From: a virus
DNA: 31,409 nucleotides
Reading direction: 5' to 3' (one strand)
IMG/VR virus record: IMGVR_UViG_3300008448_000390
Span: 1 to 31,409 of that record
Of this stretch, positions 6,016 to 12,923 are shown piece after piece (the first letter of the stretch is position 1; each line of letters opens with the position of its first letter). The position numbers and the translations under genes are program-made. Below the pieces are notes generated by a model, which had not been told where the DNA came from, searched no databases, and saw nothing but the letters and a program-made list of their open reading frames with translations.

Positions 6016-6464
6016 CTCCATTGGAATGGCTTAGAATAGTGGAGATCTTTACGGAGGATAAAGAACTCTACAAATATTGTGATCCTGATTTTGTTATAGA
6101 TAAGGACAAGGTATCGGTTAAGATTGTTAAACGTATCCAAGACACTTTGAAAACCTATCCAGACTCCTATTGCGTGATCAATGAGAGAGACAATTATTTC
6201 TTTGTGTTCTTGTTTGCACATGGGGAGTGGGTTTTGTATTCCTTTGGTGTTCACCCTGATTTCAGAACCCATGAGAACTTACAAAGATTTTGGGATCATC
6301 TAACCAGAGAGCATGAAGAGTTTATATGCTATCTATACGATAATAATACCAGAGCTATCAATTGGCTTAAGAAGATGGGAATGGTCGCAGAGTCTAAAGT
6401 GGTGGAAGCCAGAAAGACGGCTATAAAATTAAGATTGACAAAAGAGAAAACGGAGTTAGAATAA
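6012..6464 (+). CDS. GNAT-fold acetyltransferase-like phage protein (TTG start)
   Basis: A 150-residue protein. Its second half (S-F-G-V-H-P-D-F-R-T, then N-T-R-A-I-N-W-L-K-K-M-G-M) matches the acetyl-CoA domain of GNAT proteins. Similar proteins occur in T7-like and other podoviruses, sometimes near virion genes. The start is TTG at 6012 with a strong GGAGGAG site, overlapping the previous TGA as TTGA. The substrate is unknown, and catalysis is not certain because the cofactor loop is degenerate. Confidence 0.65.
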   Translation: MTPLEWLRIVEIFTEDKELYKYCDPDFVIDKDKVSVKIVKRIQDTLKTYPDSYCVINERDNYFFVFLFAHGEWVLYSFGVHPDFRTHENLQRFWDHLTREHEEFICYLYDNNTRAINWLKKMGMVAESKVVEARKTAIKLRLTKEKTELE

Positions 6465-6468
6465 ATTT

Positions 6469-6663
6469 ATGATTTGGATTAGCTTGGCTTTGGTTATTAT
6501 ATCAACGGAATTTATTTTGGCAGTACTCTATTATCTCAGAGAGATCCGAAAACCGATAGAAGTAAATATAGATGTGAATTCCATTGAAGATCGGTTGAAG
6601 GCTTTAGAGGATCAAGTAAGCAATATCAGAGTGGCACAGGGAATGAGGAGGAGGGATGGATAA
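6469..6663 (+). CDS. Small membrane protein with coiled coil
   Basis: A 64-residue protein. Residues 2-23 are a membrane helix, and residues 38-55 form a short heptad-like helix (I-E-D-R-L-K-A-L-E-D-Q-V). The C-terminus is basic because the DNA there (GAGGAGGAGGG) also serves as the strong ribosome site of the next gene. Function unknown. Confidence 0.65.
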   Translation: MIWISLALVIISTEFILAVLYYLREIRKPIEVNIDVNSIEDRLKALEDQVSNIRVAQGMRRRDG

Positions 6664-6949
6664 TTGGAAATTAGGTGATAAATGTTTTTATATGTATGGT
6701 AACAAGCCAAAAGAAGGTAGAATTAAAAAAATTACTTTTTTCGGAGAAAATGCAAATGGTAAAATTGAATTATATAAATATAAAGTAACTGTAAATTATT
6801 CATTTTATATTGCAGGTATTTGTAACGTTGATACTGATGAACCAGAAGAAATATTTCCAACGAAAGAAGCACTTATGATACACTTGGATAATTTAATAGA
6901 AGAGAGCATACATAATTACAAAAGGTATGAAGAAACATGGATAAGATAA
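6656..6949 (+). CDS. Small SH3-like paralogue protein
   Basis: A 97-residue protein of unknown function, starting N-W-K-L-G-D-K-C-F-Y. It aligns with the product of the junction gene at 31186 (N-W-K-I-G-D-K-C-F-F), including the G-x-I-K-x-I-x-F-x-G-E segment and a C-terminal K-x-x-L-x-x-x-L-x-N-x-I-x-E helix. More distantly it resembles the 545 product. Very strong ribosome site. Overlaps the next start. Confidence 0.7.
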   Translation: MDNWKLGDKCFYMYGNKPKEGRIKKITFFGENANGKIELYKYKVTVNYSFYIAGICNVDTDEPEEIFPTKEALMIHLDNLIEESIHNYKRYEETWIR

Positions 6950-7086
6950 CAGAGAAAGATAAAAATAATAAAGTAATTTTACAAAATCATAATTTTATGA
7001 TAAAAATTTATTTTGAAAATGAAGAACAATTACAAATTGCCTACAATGATTTAAAGAATATATATAATTGCGAAGTGGACGAGTAA
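6937..7086 (+). CDS. Very small hypothetical protein
   Basis: A 49-residue ORF (ATG 6937, TAA 7084-7086) bridging two genes: it overlaps the previous stop by 13 bases and touches the next start (TAATG). The sequence is polar with a beta-like F-M-I-K-I-Y-F stretch and then E-E-Q-L-Q-I-A-Y-N-D-L-K-N-I-Y. It fills an otherwise empty gap and keeps the coupled gene chain intact. Function unknown. Confidence 0.55.
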   Translation: MDKITEKDKNNKVILQNHNFMIKIYFENEEQLQIAYNDLKNIYNCEVDE

Positions 7087-7346
7087 TGGATAAGATACTT
7101 AACAAACCTTTCAGACTGCCAAAGGGAAGTAACAAGAAGTTTGGAGTCTATGTGAAGAACAAGTCTACAGGGAAGATCGTCAAAGTCACTTTCGGAGATC
7201 CTAATCTATCCATCAAGAGAGATGACCCAGAAAGGAAAGCAAGTTTTCGAGCTAGACACAATTGTGAGGATGCTAAGGACAAGACTAGTCCGAAGTATTG
7301 GTCATGTTCAATGTGGAGTAACAAGCCAGTGAGTAAAATTGTATAG
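7086..7346 (+). CDS. Conserved small phage protein (DUF5872-type pattern)
   Basis: An 86-residue protein. The pattern K-K-F-x-V-Y-V-K-N, V-K-V-T-F-G-D-P-N, I-K-R-D-D-P-E-R, S-F-R-A-R-H-N-C and Y-W-S-C-x-M-W is a well-conserved phage module, found alone or fused to capsid or protease genes. The two cysteines and the basic core suggest metal or nucleic-acid contact, but the function is unknown. ATG 7086 is chosen; an upstream TTG at 7068 would run into the preceding ORF. It lies directly before the terminase genes. Confidence 0.7.
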   Translation: MDKILNKPFRLPKGSNKKFGVYVKNKSTGKIVKVTFGDPNLSIKRDDPERKASFRARHNCEDAKDKTSPKYWSCSMWSNKPVSKIV

Positions 7347-7350
7347 TGAT

Positions 7351-7773
7351 ATGAGTGCTTCAAAAAGCAAAGAAAAAGCAAAAATAGTAGGGAAGCCAAT
7401 TCAAAAGGGACAAGTGCTAAACCCAACAGGAAGACCAAAGTTGCCTGAAGACATTCTTCAGATGAAGAGGGCATCTACCGAACAACTAATCAGTGCTTAT
7501 CATAAATTTGCTTTTACCGAGATCAAAGAACTCAATAACGAGAAGCCAGTCAATCTAATAGAACAGGGTGTAAGACAGACTATCTCAAACTTTGCAAACA
7601 CAGGAGAGATAGCAGATATTAGTAAGCTATGGGATAGGGTTTTAGGAAAGCCTTTGGAGTCTATTGATATAACTAGCAAAGGTGAGAGTCTTACAAATGA
7701 CAAGTTGACTCCTGAAGAGAGGAGAGCTATGATAGACAGACTAAGATCCGAGATGGGAAACAATAACGCTTGA
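7351..7773 (+). CDS. Terminase small subunit (DUF5681-type)
   Basis: A 140-residue protein with the G-K-P-I-Q-K-G-Q-V-L-N-P-T-G-R-P-K motif typical of DUF5681 small terminases, followed by helices for oligomerisation. Small terminases bind the packaging site and hand DNA to the large subunit encoded immediately downstream. ATG 7351 is preferred to the in-frame TTG at 7339. The stop overlaps the next start as TTGA. Confidence 0.75.
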   Translation: MSASKSKEKAKIVGKPIQKGQVLNPTGRPKLPEDILQMKRASTEQLISAYHKFAFTEIKELNNEKPVNLIEQGVRQTISNFANTGEIADISKLWDRVLGKPLESIDITSKGESLTNDKLTPEERRAMIDRLRSEMGNNNA

Positions 7774-9158
7774 ATAATACAAGATACATTAATAGCCTAA
7801 TCGAGGATGGATGGAGAAATGGAGACTTGTATTACAAACTCAAAGATCATCAAATAGATTTGTATAATCAGATCACTAAAGGAAGCAATAAAAAACACGT
7901 GGTAAACTGTTCTCGTAGATTTGGAAAGTCTTATACTCTTTGCCTTATTGCCATTGAGCATGCATTGAAAAGCAAAGTTCATGTAAGATTTGCAGCACCG
8001 ACATCCAAGCAATTGAAAGAGATCATTCAACCTATTATGGTCAAGATCCTTTCCGATTGCCCAAAAGAATTGAAACCAGACTTCAAAAGTCAGGATAATA
8101 AGTATGTATTCCAAAATGGTAGTGAAATACACATTGCAGGGTGTGACAATGGGAATGCAGAAAACCTTAGAGGGCATGAGTCAGATTTAAATCTAATAGA
8201 TGAGGCAGGTTTTATAGATGACTTGGAATATGTTCTTAAAGACATTCTCATGCCACAGACTTTAACCACAGGAGGAAGAACAATTGTCAGCAGTACTCCT
8301 CCTAGAACTCCAGCTCATTATTATAATAGACTATGTACAGAGGCACAGTTAGGAAGATTCTATTCTCTCTTTACTATCTACGACAACACAAGCATAGATC
8401 AGGAAACTATAGAAGAGTATTGTCAGGAAGCAGGTGGAGTCAATTCTACCACTTGGAAGAGGGAATATCTTTGCCAGTTTGTAGTCGATGAACAGATTGT
8501 CGTTATACCTGAATGGAATGAAAGTTACATCGGAGAGCTAGAACTGGATGCATGGAGAATGTACTACCACAATTATACAGTCATGGATATAGGAGGACGT
8601 CATAAGACGGCGGTTCTCTATGGCTATTATGATTTCAGGAAGAGTGCATTACAGATAGTGGATGAGTCGGTCTTTACTGGACAAGACACAACAACAGATT
8701 TGATTGCTAAGACTATCCAATATAAAGAGTCAGTTTTATTTGATTCTATGGTTGAACCTAAACGTATTGCAGACAATAACAATGTGATCTTATTACAGGA
8801 CATGTCACTCATGCACAATGTCCACTTCGCACCAACCAATAAGGATACTCTTATGGCAATGGTAAATGAAGTGAGAGTGTTTATATCACAGGGACGGTTA
8901 AGAGTGGCTAGTATATGCAGAGAATTGATAGGATGTCTTACAAGTGCAATATGGAACAAACAGAGAACACAATTTGACATATCGGATCTCTACGGTCACT
9001 TTGATGCATTGGCAGCCTTGATCTATATGATACGTAACTTGGATCAGTATTCCAATCCAGTGCCATTCACGGGGACGGCAACACCATATACACATCATAT
9101 TAATTATCAGCAAGAGAACCAAGAGAGAGCAAATTTAAAAAGGATGTTCAGAAGATGA
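7770..9158 (+). CDS. terL: Terminase large subunit (TTG start)
   Basis: A 462-residue packaging ATPase and nuclease. Walker A is C-S-R-R-F-G-K-S at residues 47-54, and Walker B is L-N-L-I-D-E-A-G with Asp144-Glu145. The motor motif S-S-T-P-P-R-T follows near residue 173. The nuclease domain begins around residue 270 with V-M-D-I-G-G and ends with a D-L-Y-G-H-F-D-A segment carrying later acidic residues. Length is usual for the family. The start is TTG 7770 overlapping the small subunit's TGA, which suggests coupled translation; no strong ribosome site is seen. Confidence 0.93.
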   Translation: MNNTRYINSLIEDGWRNGDLYYKLKDHQIDLYNQITKGSNKKHVVNCSRRFGKSYTLCLIAIEHALKSKVHVRFAAPTSKQLKEIIQPIMVKILSDCPKELKPDFKSQDNKYVFQNGSEIHIAGCDNGNAENLRGHESDLNLIDEAGFIDDLEYVLKDILMPQTLTTGGRTIVSSTPPRTPAHYYNRLCTEAQLGRFYSLFTIYDNTSIDQETIEEYCQEAGGVNSTTWKREYLCQFVVDEQIVVIPEWNESYIGELELDAWRMYYHNYTVMDIGGRHKTAVLYGYYDFRKSALQIVDESVFTGQDTTTDLIAKTIQYKESVLFDSMVEPKRIADNNNVILLQDMSLMHNVHFAPTNKDTLMAMVNEVRVFISQGRLRVASICRELIGCLTSAIWNKQRTQFDISDLYGHFDALAALIYMIRNLDQYSNPVPFTGTATPYTHHINYQQENQERANLKRMFRR

Positions 9159-9259
9159 AAGAACTTATTATAATATCTACATCTGCAATATTATATACTT
9201 CAATATGTATTTCATTATTTTTTTTTACACTATGGTTATTAGCAAAAATATTAAAATGA
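9155..9259 (+). CDS. Very small membrane peptide
   Basis: A 34-residue ORF (ATG 9155, overlapping the terL stop as ATGA). Nearly the whole peptide is one hydrophobic helix (I-I-I-S-T-S-A-I-L-Y and L-F-F-F-T-L-W-L-L-A) ending in lysines. AAGGATG is upstream. Function unknown. Confidence 0.5.
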   Translation: MKELIIISTSAILYTSICISLFFFTLWLLAKILK

Positions 9260-9279
9260 AAAAAGGATGTTAAAAAATA

Positions 9280-9573
9280 ATGAGAAAAGAATACCCATTA
9301 CATGAATCACGTAGGATAGAAAACGGATGGGACATTGATTTGATTTGGTGTCCATCTCAGATTTATAAAACATTTACGGTAAATGGCAAGGAAATTGAAA
9401 TCTATCTTCGATGGAGATTTGATGATCCTTGGGAAGTATATATTGAAAATAGATGGAATTATATATCTCTTAAGAAAGAATATCAAGCAGAAGAATATCA
9501 AGAACTTATGGATTTTATAGACGATAATATAGATAAAATAGTAGAACAATACAAGGAAACAAATAATGGATGA
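9280..9573 (+). CDS. Hypothetical protein
   Basis: A 97-residue protein of unknown function, rich in Trp and Tyr in a beta-like N-terminal half (G-W-D-I-D-L-I-W, Y-L-R-W-R-F-D-D-P-W) and ending in an acidic helix. AAGGATG lies 11 bases before the ATG. Overlaps the next small ORF. Confidence 0.65.
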   Translation: MRKEYPLHESRRIENGWDIDLIWCPSQIYKTFTVNGKEIEIYLRWRFDDPWEVYIENRWNYISLKKEYQAEEYQELMDFIDDNIDKIVEQYKETNNG

Positions 9574-9700
9574 AACATCACTTAGATTATACGAAATACT
9601 ATTACTAGTTGGTAAAGATGAATTTGAAAAAATGATTAAAGAATATTTACAAGATGAAATAAATAAAATAGGAAAAGAAGAAAATGTTAACCAAAACTAA
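9566..9700 (+). CDS. Very small hypothetical protein
   Basis: A 44-residue acidic helical ORF (ATG 9566, TAA 9698-9700). It overlaps the previous stop by eight bases and the portal start by 17. The ribosome site of the portal gene (GGAAAAGAAG) lies inside it, so it may act by coupling translation to the portal gene. Confidence 0.5.
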   Translation: MDETSLRLYEILLLVGKDEFEKMIKEYLQDEINKIGKEENVNQN

Positions 9701-11675
9701 ATTAGAAAGCAATGCAACTTACTACGCCAATTTACCAGTAGATGAGATTGGTGGAGAGCTACAAAAAAAAGTAGATGATTACTACCAATACGTAAGACTC
9801 AATGGGATGTTGGATCTATGGCGAAAGTCATATCGACAATACTTCAGAGCAGGCTTTCACTTAGGAGATACGGTCAGAGGTGGAGAGTCTGGAGAATATT
9901 CTTTTCTGTATGTCAATCACTTTAGATCTATCTTACAAGCTATCTTATCTATCACAGTCTCACAAAGACCGACATTCGATGCAAGAGCAGTAAACAACGA
10001 TTACTCATCACAAGCACAGACCAAACTTGCACAGGGTCTACTTGATTACTACATGAGAGAAAAACGCCTGGAAAGATATGTAGCAGATGCCGTCGAGTTT
10101 GCTATCTGGAGTGGTGAAGGCTACTTGGCTTTGAATTGGGATGTAGCACTAGGAAGAGAGTATGGCGTAGGACAGAACAACGAACCAGTTAGGGAAGGTG
10201 ACATTAAGTTTACGTCATGTTCTGGGATTGATATTATACGGCATCCATATCTAAGAAAGTTTGAAGATAGAAATTGGCTTATTGTAAGAGAGTTTGTAAA
10301 CAAGTATGAATTGGCAAAGAAATATCCAGACTTTGCAGATGATATAATTAACTCGGAGATGTTCTCTCAAAATCTTAAGAATGACTTTCTTGATTTCTAT
10401 AAAATCACAGACTCGGACCTAATCCCATTCTATAGATTCTATCACGACAAGACTCAATCAGTTCCCAATGGGAGATACTCAGAATTCATAGAAGGAGGAA
10501 CAGTGATCTTCGATAGTGATCTTCCATACCCTGAGATACCAGTCTATGCACTTCACCCTGGTTCAATTTATGCAAGTCCTTTTGGTTATACAGTATCATT
10601 CGACATGCTACCTATTCAAAGAGCTATCGACGGTCTTGCATCTACAATCCAGACTAACCAAGAAGCCTTTGGAGTGCAAAATGTTCTAGTTCCGAAAGGA
10701 TCTAACTTAGATGTCGAAGAATTAGTGGGAGGATTAAACATAGTTCAGTATGACGCAAAAATGGGCAAGCCTGAACCAATGAATTTAACTGCTACACCTG
10801 TAGAGATCTTTAATAGATATAAAGAATTAATCAATGAGATGGAAAGTATTTCAGGGATTAATTCAGTAGTGAGAGGAAACCCAGAGGCAAGTCTGAAGAG
10901 TGGAGCTGCATTGGCATTGGTTGCATCACAGGCAATTCAGTTCTTGCAATTGACTCAACAGAGATACGTGCAACTATTAGAAGACTCAGGAACTGCAATC
11001 ATTAACATGCTAAAGGCTTATGCAGCCGTTCCGAGAGTAGCAACGATAGTAGGAAAAATGAATACTCCATATATGAAGGAATTCAAAGGAGAAGATCTCG
11101 AGAATGTTCAACGGGTCATTGTAGACATGGGCAATCCCTTGTCGAAGACCACGGCAGGAAAGATCCAAATAGCAGATACTCTTCTTCAGTATGGATTTAT
11201 TAAGAATAGTGATATGTATTTCTCAGTATTGCAGAATGGAAGATTAGACTCAATCCTTGATCCAGTCCAAAGACAACTCATGCTCATAGCACAAGAGAAC
11301 GAACAGATGTCCGATGGCATAGATCCTCCTGTATTGGTAACTGACAATCATCCTATGCACATTCAGGAGCATAAGCAATTGTTAGACAGTCCAGAAGCTA
11401 GAAATAATGTGGAGTTAGTGTCTATTGTCTTACAACACATGCAAGAACATATTCAGCAATTGCAAACTGGAGATCCCAACTTGTTTAATATTCTTGGTAT
11501 TCAGTCTCTTCCTCCTACTCCTCCACAGGGACAACCCCCAATAGATCAAGTGACACAGGGAGCAAGCGTCAATCCATTGGAACAGACAACGGGATCTTTG
11601 CCGAACTTGCCAACCAATCCAATGACTGGAGAGAAATACCAAACACCAAGTGGAGCTAGTGCAGTACCAATTTAA
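9684..11675 (+). CDS. Portal protein (podovirus type)
   Basis: A 663-residue protein directly downstream of terL and upstream of the scaffold, the standard place of the portal (head-tail connector dodecamer). The N-terminal half includes the W-R-K-S-Y-R-Q-Y-F-R-A-G-F region and a conserved V-N-H-F-R-S-I-L-Q-A segment. The middle holds the P-x-x-R-A-I-D-G-L-A-S-T-I-Q-T-N-Q clip/crown-type block and a G-I-N-S-V-V-R-G-N-P-E stretch. The last 80 residues are rich in Pro, Gln, Thr and Asn. Length fits P22-type or similar podoviral portals. Confidence 0.88.
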   Translation: MLTKTKLESNATYYANLPVDEIGGELQKKVDDYYQYVRLNGMLDLWRKSYRQYFRAGFHLGDTVRGGESGEYSFLYVNHFRSILQAILSITVSQRPTFDARAVNNDYSSQAQTKLAQGLLDYYMREKRLERYVADAVEFAIWSGEGYLALNWDVALGREYGVGQNNEPVREGDIKFTSCSGIDIIRHPYLRKFEDRNWLIVREFVNKYELAKKYPDFADDIINSEMFSQNLKNDFLDFYKITDSDLIPFYRFYHDKTQSVPNGRYSEFIEGGTVIFDSDLPYPEIPVYALHPGSIYASPFGYTVSFDMLPIQRAIDGLASTIQTNQEAFGVQNVLVPKGSNLDVEELVGGLNIVQYDAKMGKPEPMNLTATPVEIFNRYKELINEMESISGINSVVRGNPEASLKSGAALALVASQAIQFLQLTQQRYVQLLEDSGTAIINMLKAYAAVPRVATIVGKMNTPYMKEFKGEDLENVQRVIVDMGNPLSKTTAGKIQIADTLLQYGFIKNSDMYFSVLQNGRLDSILDPVQRQLMLIAQENEQMSDGIDPPVLVTDNHPMHIQEHKQLLDSPEARNNVELVSIVLQHMQEHIQQLQTGDPNLFNILGIQSLPPTPPQGQPPIDQVTQGASVNPLEQTTGSLPNLPTNPMTGEKYQTPSGASAVPI

Positions 11676-11686
11676 TAGGAGATAAT

Positions 11687-12598
11687 ATGGAAGAGACAAT
11701 AGAATCAAGTGAAATAGAAAGCAGTTCAGAACCAATCGAGTCAACAGAAGAAGTAGCAACACAAGAATCAATTGCAACACCAAAACTCAGAGAAGCCAAA
11801 GTAGATGTCGATGGTCATGTATTGCAGATTAACGAGAAGCAATTGAAAGCATTATGGGGATTGCCAGACAATGAAGAATTAACCGACAAAGAATTTAAGT
11901 CTTTGGTCTCGGCATACAAAGCACAAAAGACGGCGGATCAAAGATCATTGCAGGCATCCAAACAGGAAAAGCTTGTAAAGGAGATTGCTGAATTAATCCA
12001 GAAGAATCCTTTCGAGTTACTCCAAAGGGCAGGATATGATCCTAGAGAACTAGCAGAACAATACTTGGCACAAGCAATCGAAGAAGACATGCTTCCAGAA
12101 AGCGAAAAAGAATTGAGAAGAGTCAGACAAGAACGGGATGAACTCGAACGACAATACAGAGAGGAGATGACTCGGAGAGAACAGGAGCAAGTAGAACAAG
12201 CACAAGTACAGGCACAGCAAGAAATCACATCTCAGATTATTGAGTCACTCGAAAACAGTACTCTTCCTAAATCTGCAGATGTCGTGCGAAGAATTGCAAA
12301 CTACATGCTTATAGCAGAACAGAGAGGATTGGCAATACATCCAAAACAAGTTATTCCTTTAGTTGAAGAGGATTTCAGGAATCTTAATTCACAGATTTTA
12401 AAGTCTATGGATAGCACTAATAGAATTAATTACATTGGCGAAGATCTCCTCAAGCAGATCAGACAGGAGGATCTTGCTAGACTTAAAAAGCCTACAAGTA
12501 ACTCAGTTCAATCTCAACCAAGATCTTCTAGAGAGACTACTAAGAAAATTACTAAAGAAGAATGGAGAAAGCAGTTAGCAGAGAGAATTAAAAGTTAA
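11687..12598 (+). CDS. Capsid scaffolding protein
   Basis: A 303-residue protein between portal and major capsid genes, the expected place of the scaffold. It has an acidic Ser/Glu-rich N-terminus (first 35 residues), a central coiled coil (about 135-185, R-R-V-R-Q-E-R-D-E-L-E-R-Q-Y-R-E-E-M) and a basic C-terminus (T-K-K-I-T-K-E-E-W-R-K-Q-L), the part that usually contacts the coat protein. Good site TAGGAG. Confidence 0.8.
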   Translation: MEETIESSEIESSSEPIESTEEVATQESIATPKLREAKVDVDGHVLQINEKQLKALWGLPDNEELTDKEFKSLVSAYKAQKTADQRSLQASKQEKLVKEIAELIQKNPFELLQRAGYDPRELAEQYLAQAIEEDMLPESEKELRRVRQERDELERQYREEMTRREQEQVEQAQVQAQQEITSQIIESLENSTLPKSADVVRRIANYMLIAEQRGLAIHPKQVIPLVEEDFRNLNSQILKSMDSTNRINYIGEDLLKQIRQEDLARLKKPTSNSVQSQPRSSRETTKKITKEEWRKQLAERIKS

Positions 12599-12693
12599 AC
12601 TTACTATTTTTTTTATTGATTTTTTTAAGGAGATCCTTTTGAGTTATAAGTATAGGTGAGTCTTACTGGCTCTCCTTGTTTATTAAATTCAAA

Positions 12694-12713
12694 AAAACTT
12701 ATGGGTAAGTTTT
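12694..12713. repeat. AAAACTTA inverted repeat
   Basis: AAAACTTA (12694-12701) and TAAGTTTT (12706-12713) flank TGGG. Two more copies lie nearby: TAAGTTTT at 12726-12733 and AAAACTTA at 12819-12826. The copies flank the candidate promoter and might be operator sites, though such AT-rich words are also common by chance. Confidence 0.5.
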
Positions 12714-12756
12714 GCCGACTGGTCATAAGTTTTTCTTTTCTATTGTTAAAAATAGG

Positions 12757-12786
12757 TTGACAACTTTTTTATTATGGTCATAAAAG
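12757..12786 (+). promoter_or_regulatory. Candidate capsid gene promoter
   Basis: A perfect -35 hexamer TTGACA (12757-12762) is followed 18 bases later by TAAAAG (12781-12786), a weak -10. It lies about 140 bases upstream of the capsid start, giving a long 5' leader. GGTCATAA occurs at both 12721 and 12777, flanking it. Confidence 0.5.
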
Positions 12787-12857
12787 TAATATGGTCTCAT
12801 TAGATCTCCTATAAGCGAAAAACTTACACGCAATAATTACAACAAGGGTCAACCTGA

Positions 12858-12923
12858 TTCGATATACCGAGACAAGCAAAGTCTTAATAAAATTGCATTA
12901 TTAAATTTATCGAGGTATTCGAA
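12858..12923 (+). promoter_or_regulatory. Structured RNA leader covering the capsid ribosome site
   Basis: TTCGATATACC (12858-12868) pairs with GGTATTCGAA (12914-12923), leaving one bulged T. This buries the GG of the Shine-Dalgarno CGAGG and the A of the ATG. Inside are AGAC/GTCT (12870-12873 with 12881-12884) and TTAATAA/TTATTAA (12884-12890 with 12898-12904), which share one base, so they stack or compete. The fold would hold capsid translation down until melted or bound. Confidence 0.55.

Larger units (their letters stand above)
12599..12922. other. 324-bp noncoding leader before the capsid gene
   Basis: No protein gene. It contains T-runs after the scaffold stop, a long hairpin closed by AAGGAGA/TCTCCTT (12627-12633 with 12671-12677), a perfect AAAACTTA hairpin (12694-12713), a promoter candidate (12757-12786) and a folded leader over the capsid start (12858-12923). 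Its size and structure suggest independent, high-level control of capsid synthesis. Confidence 0.65.
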
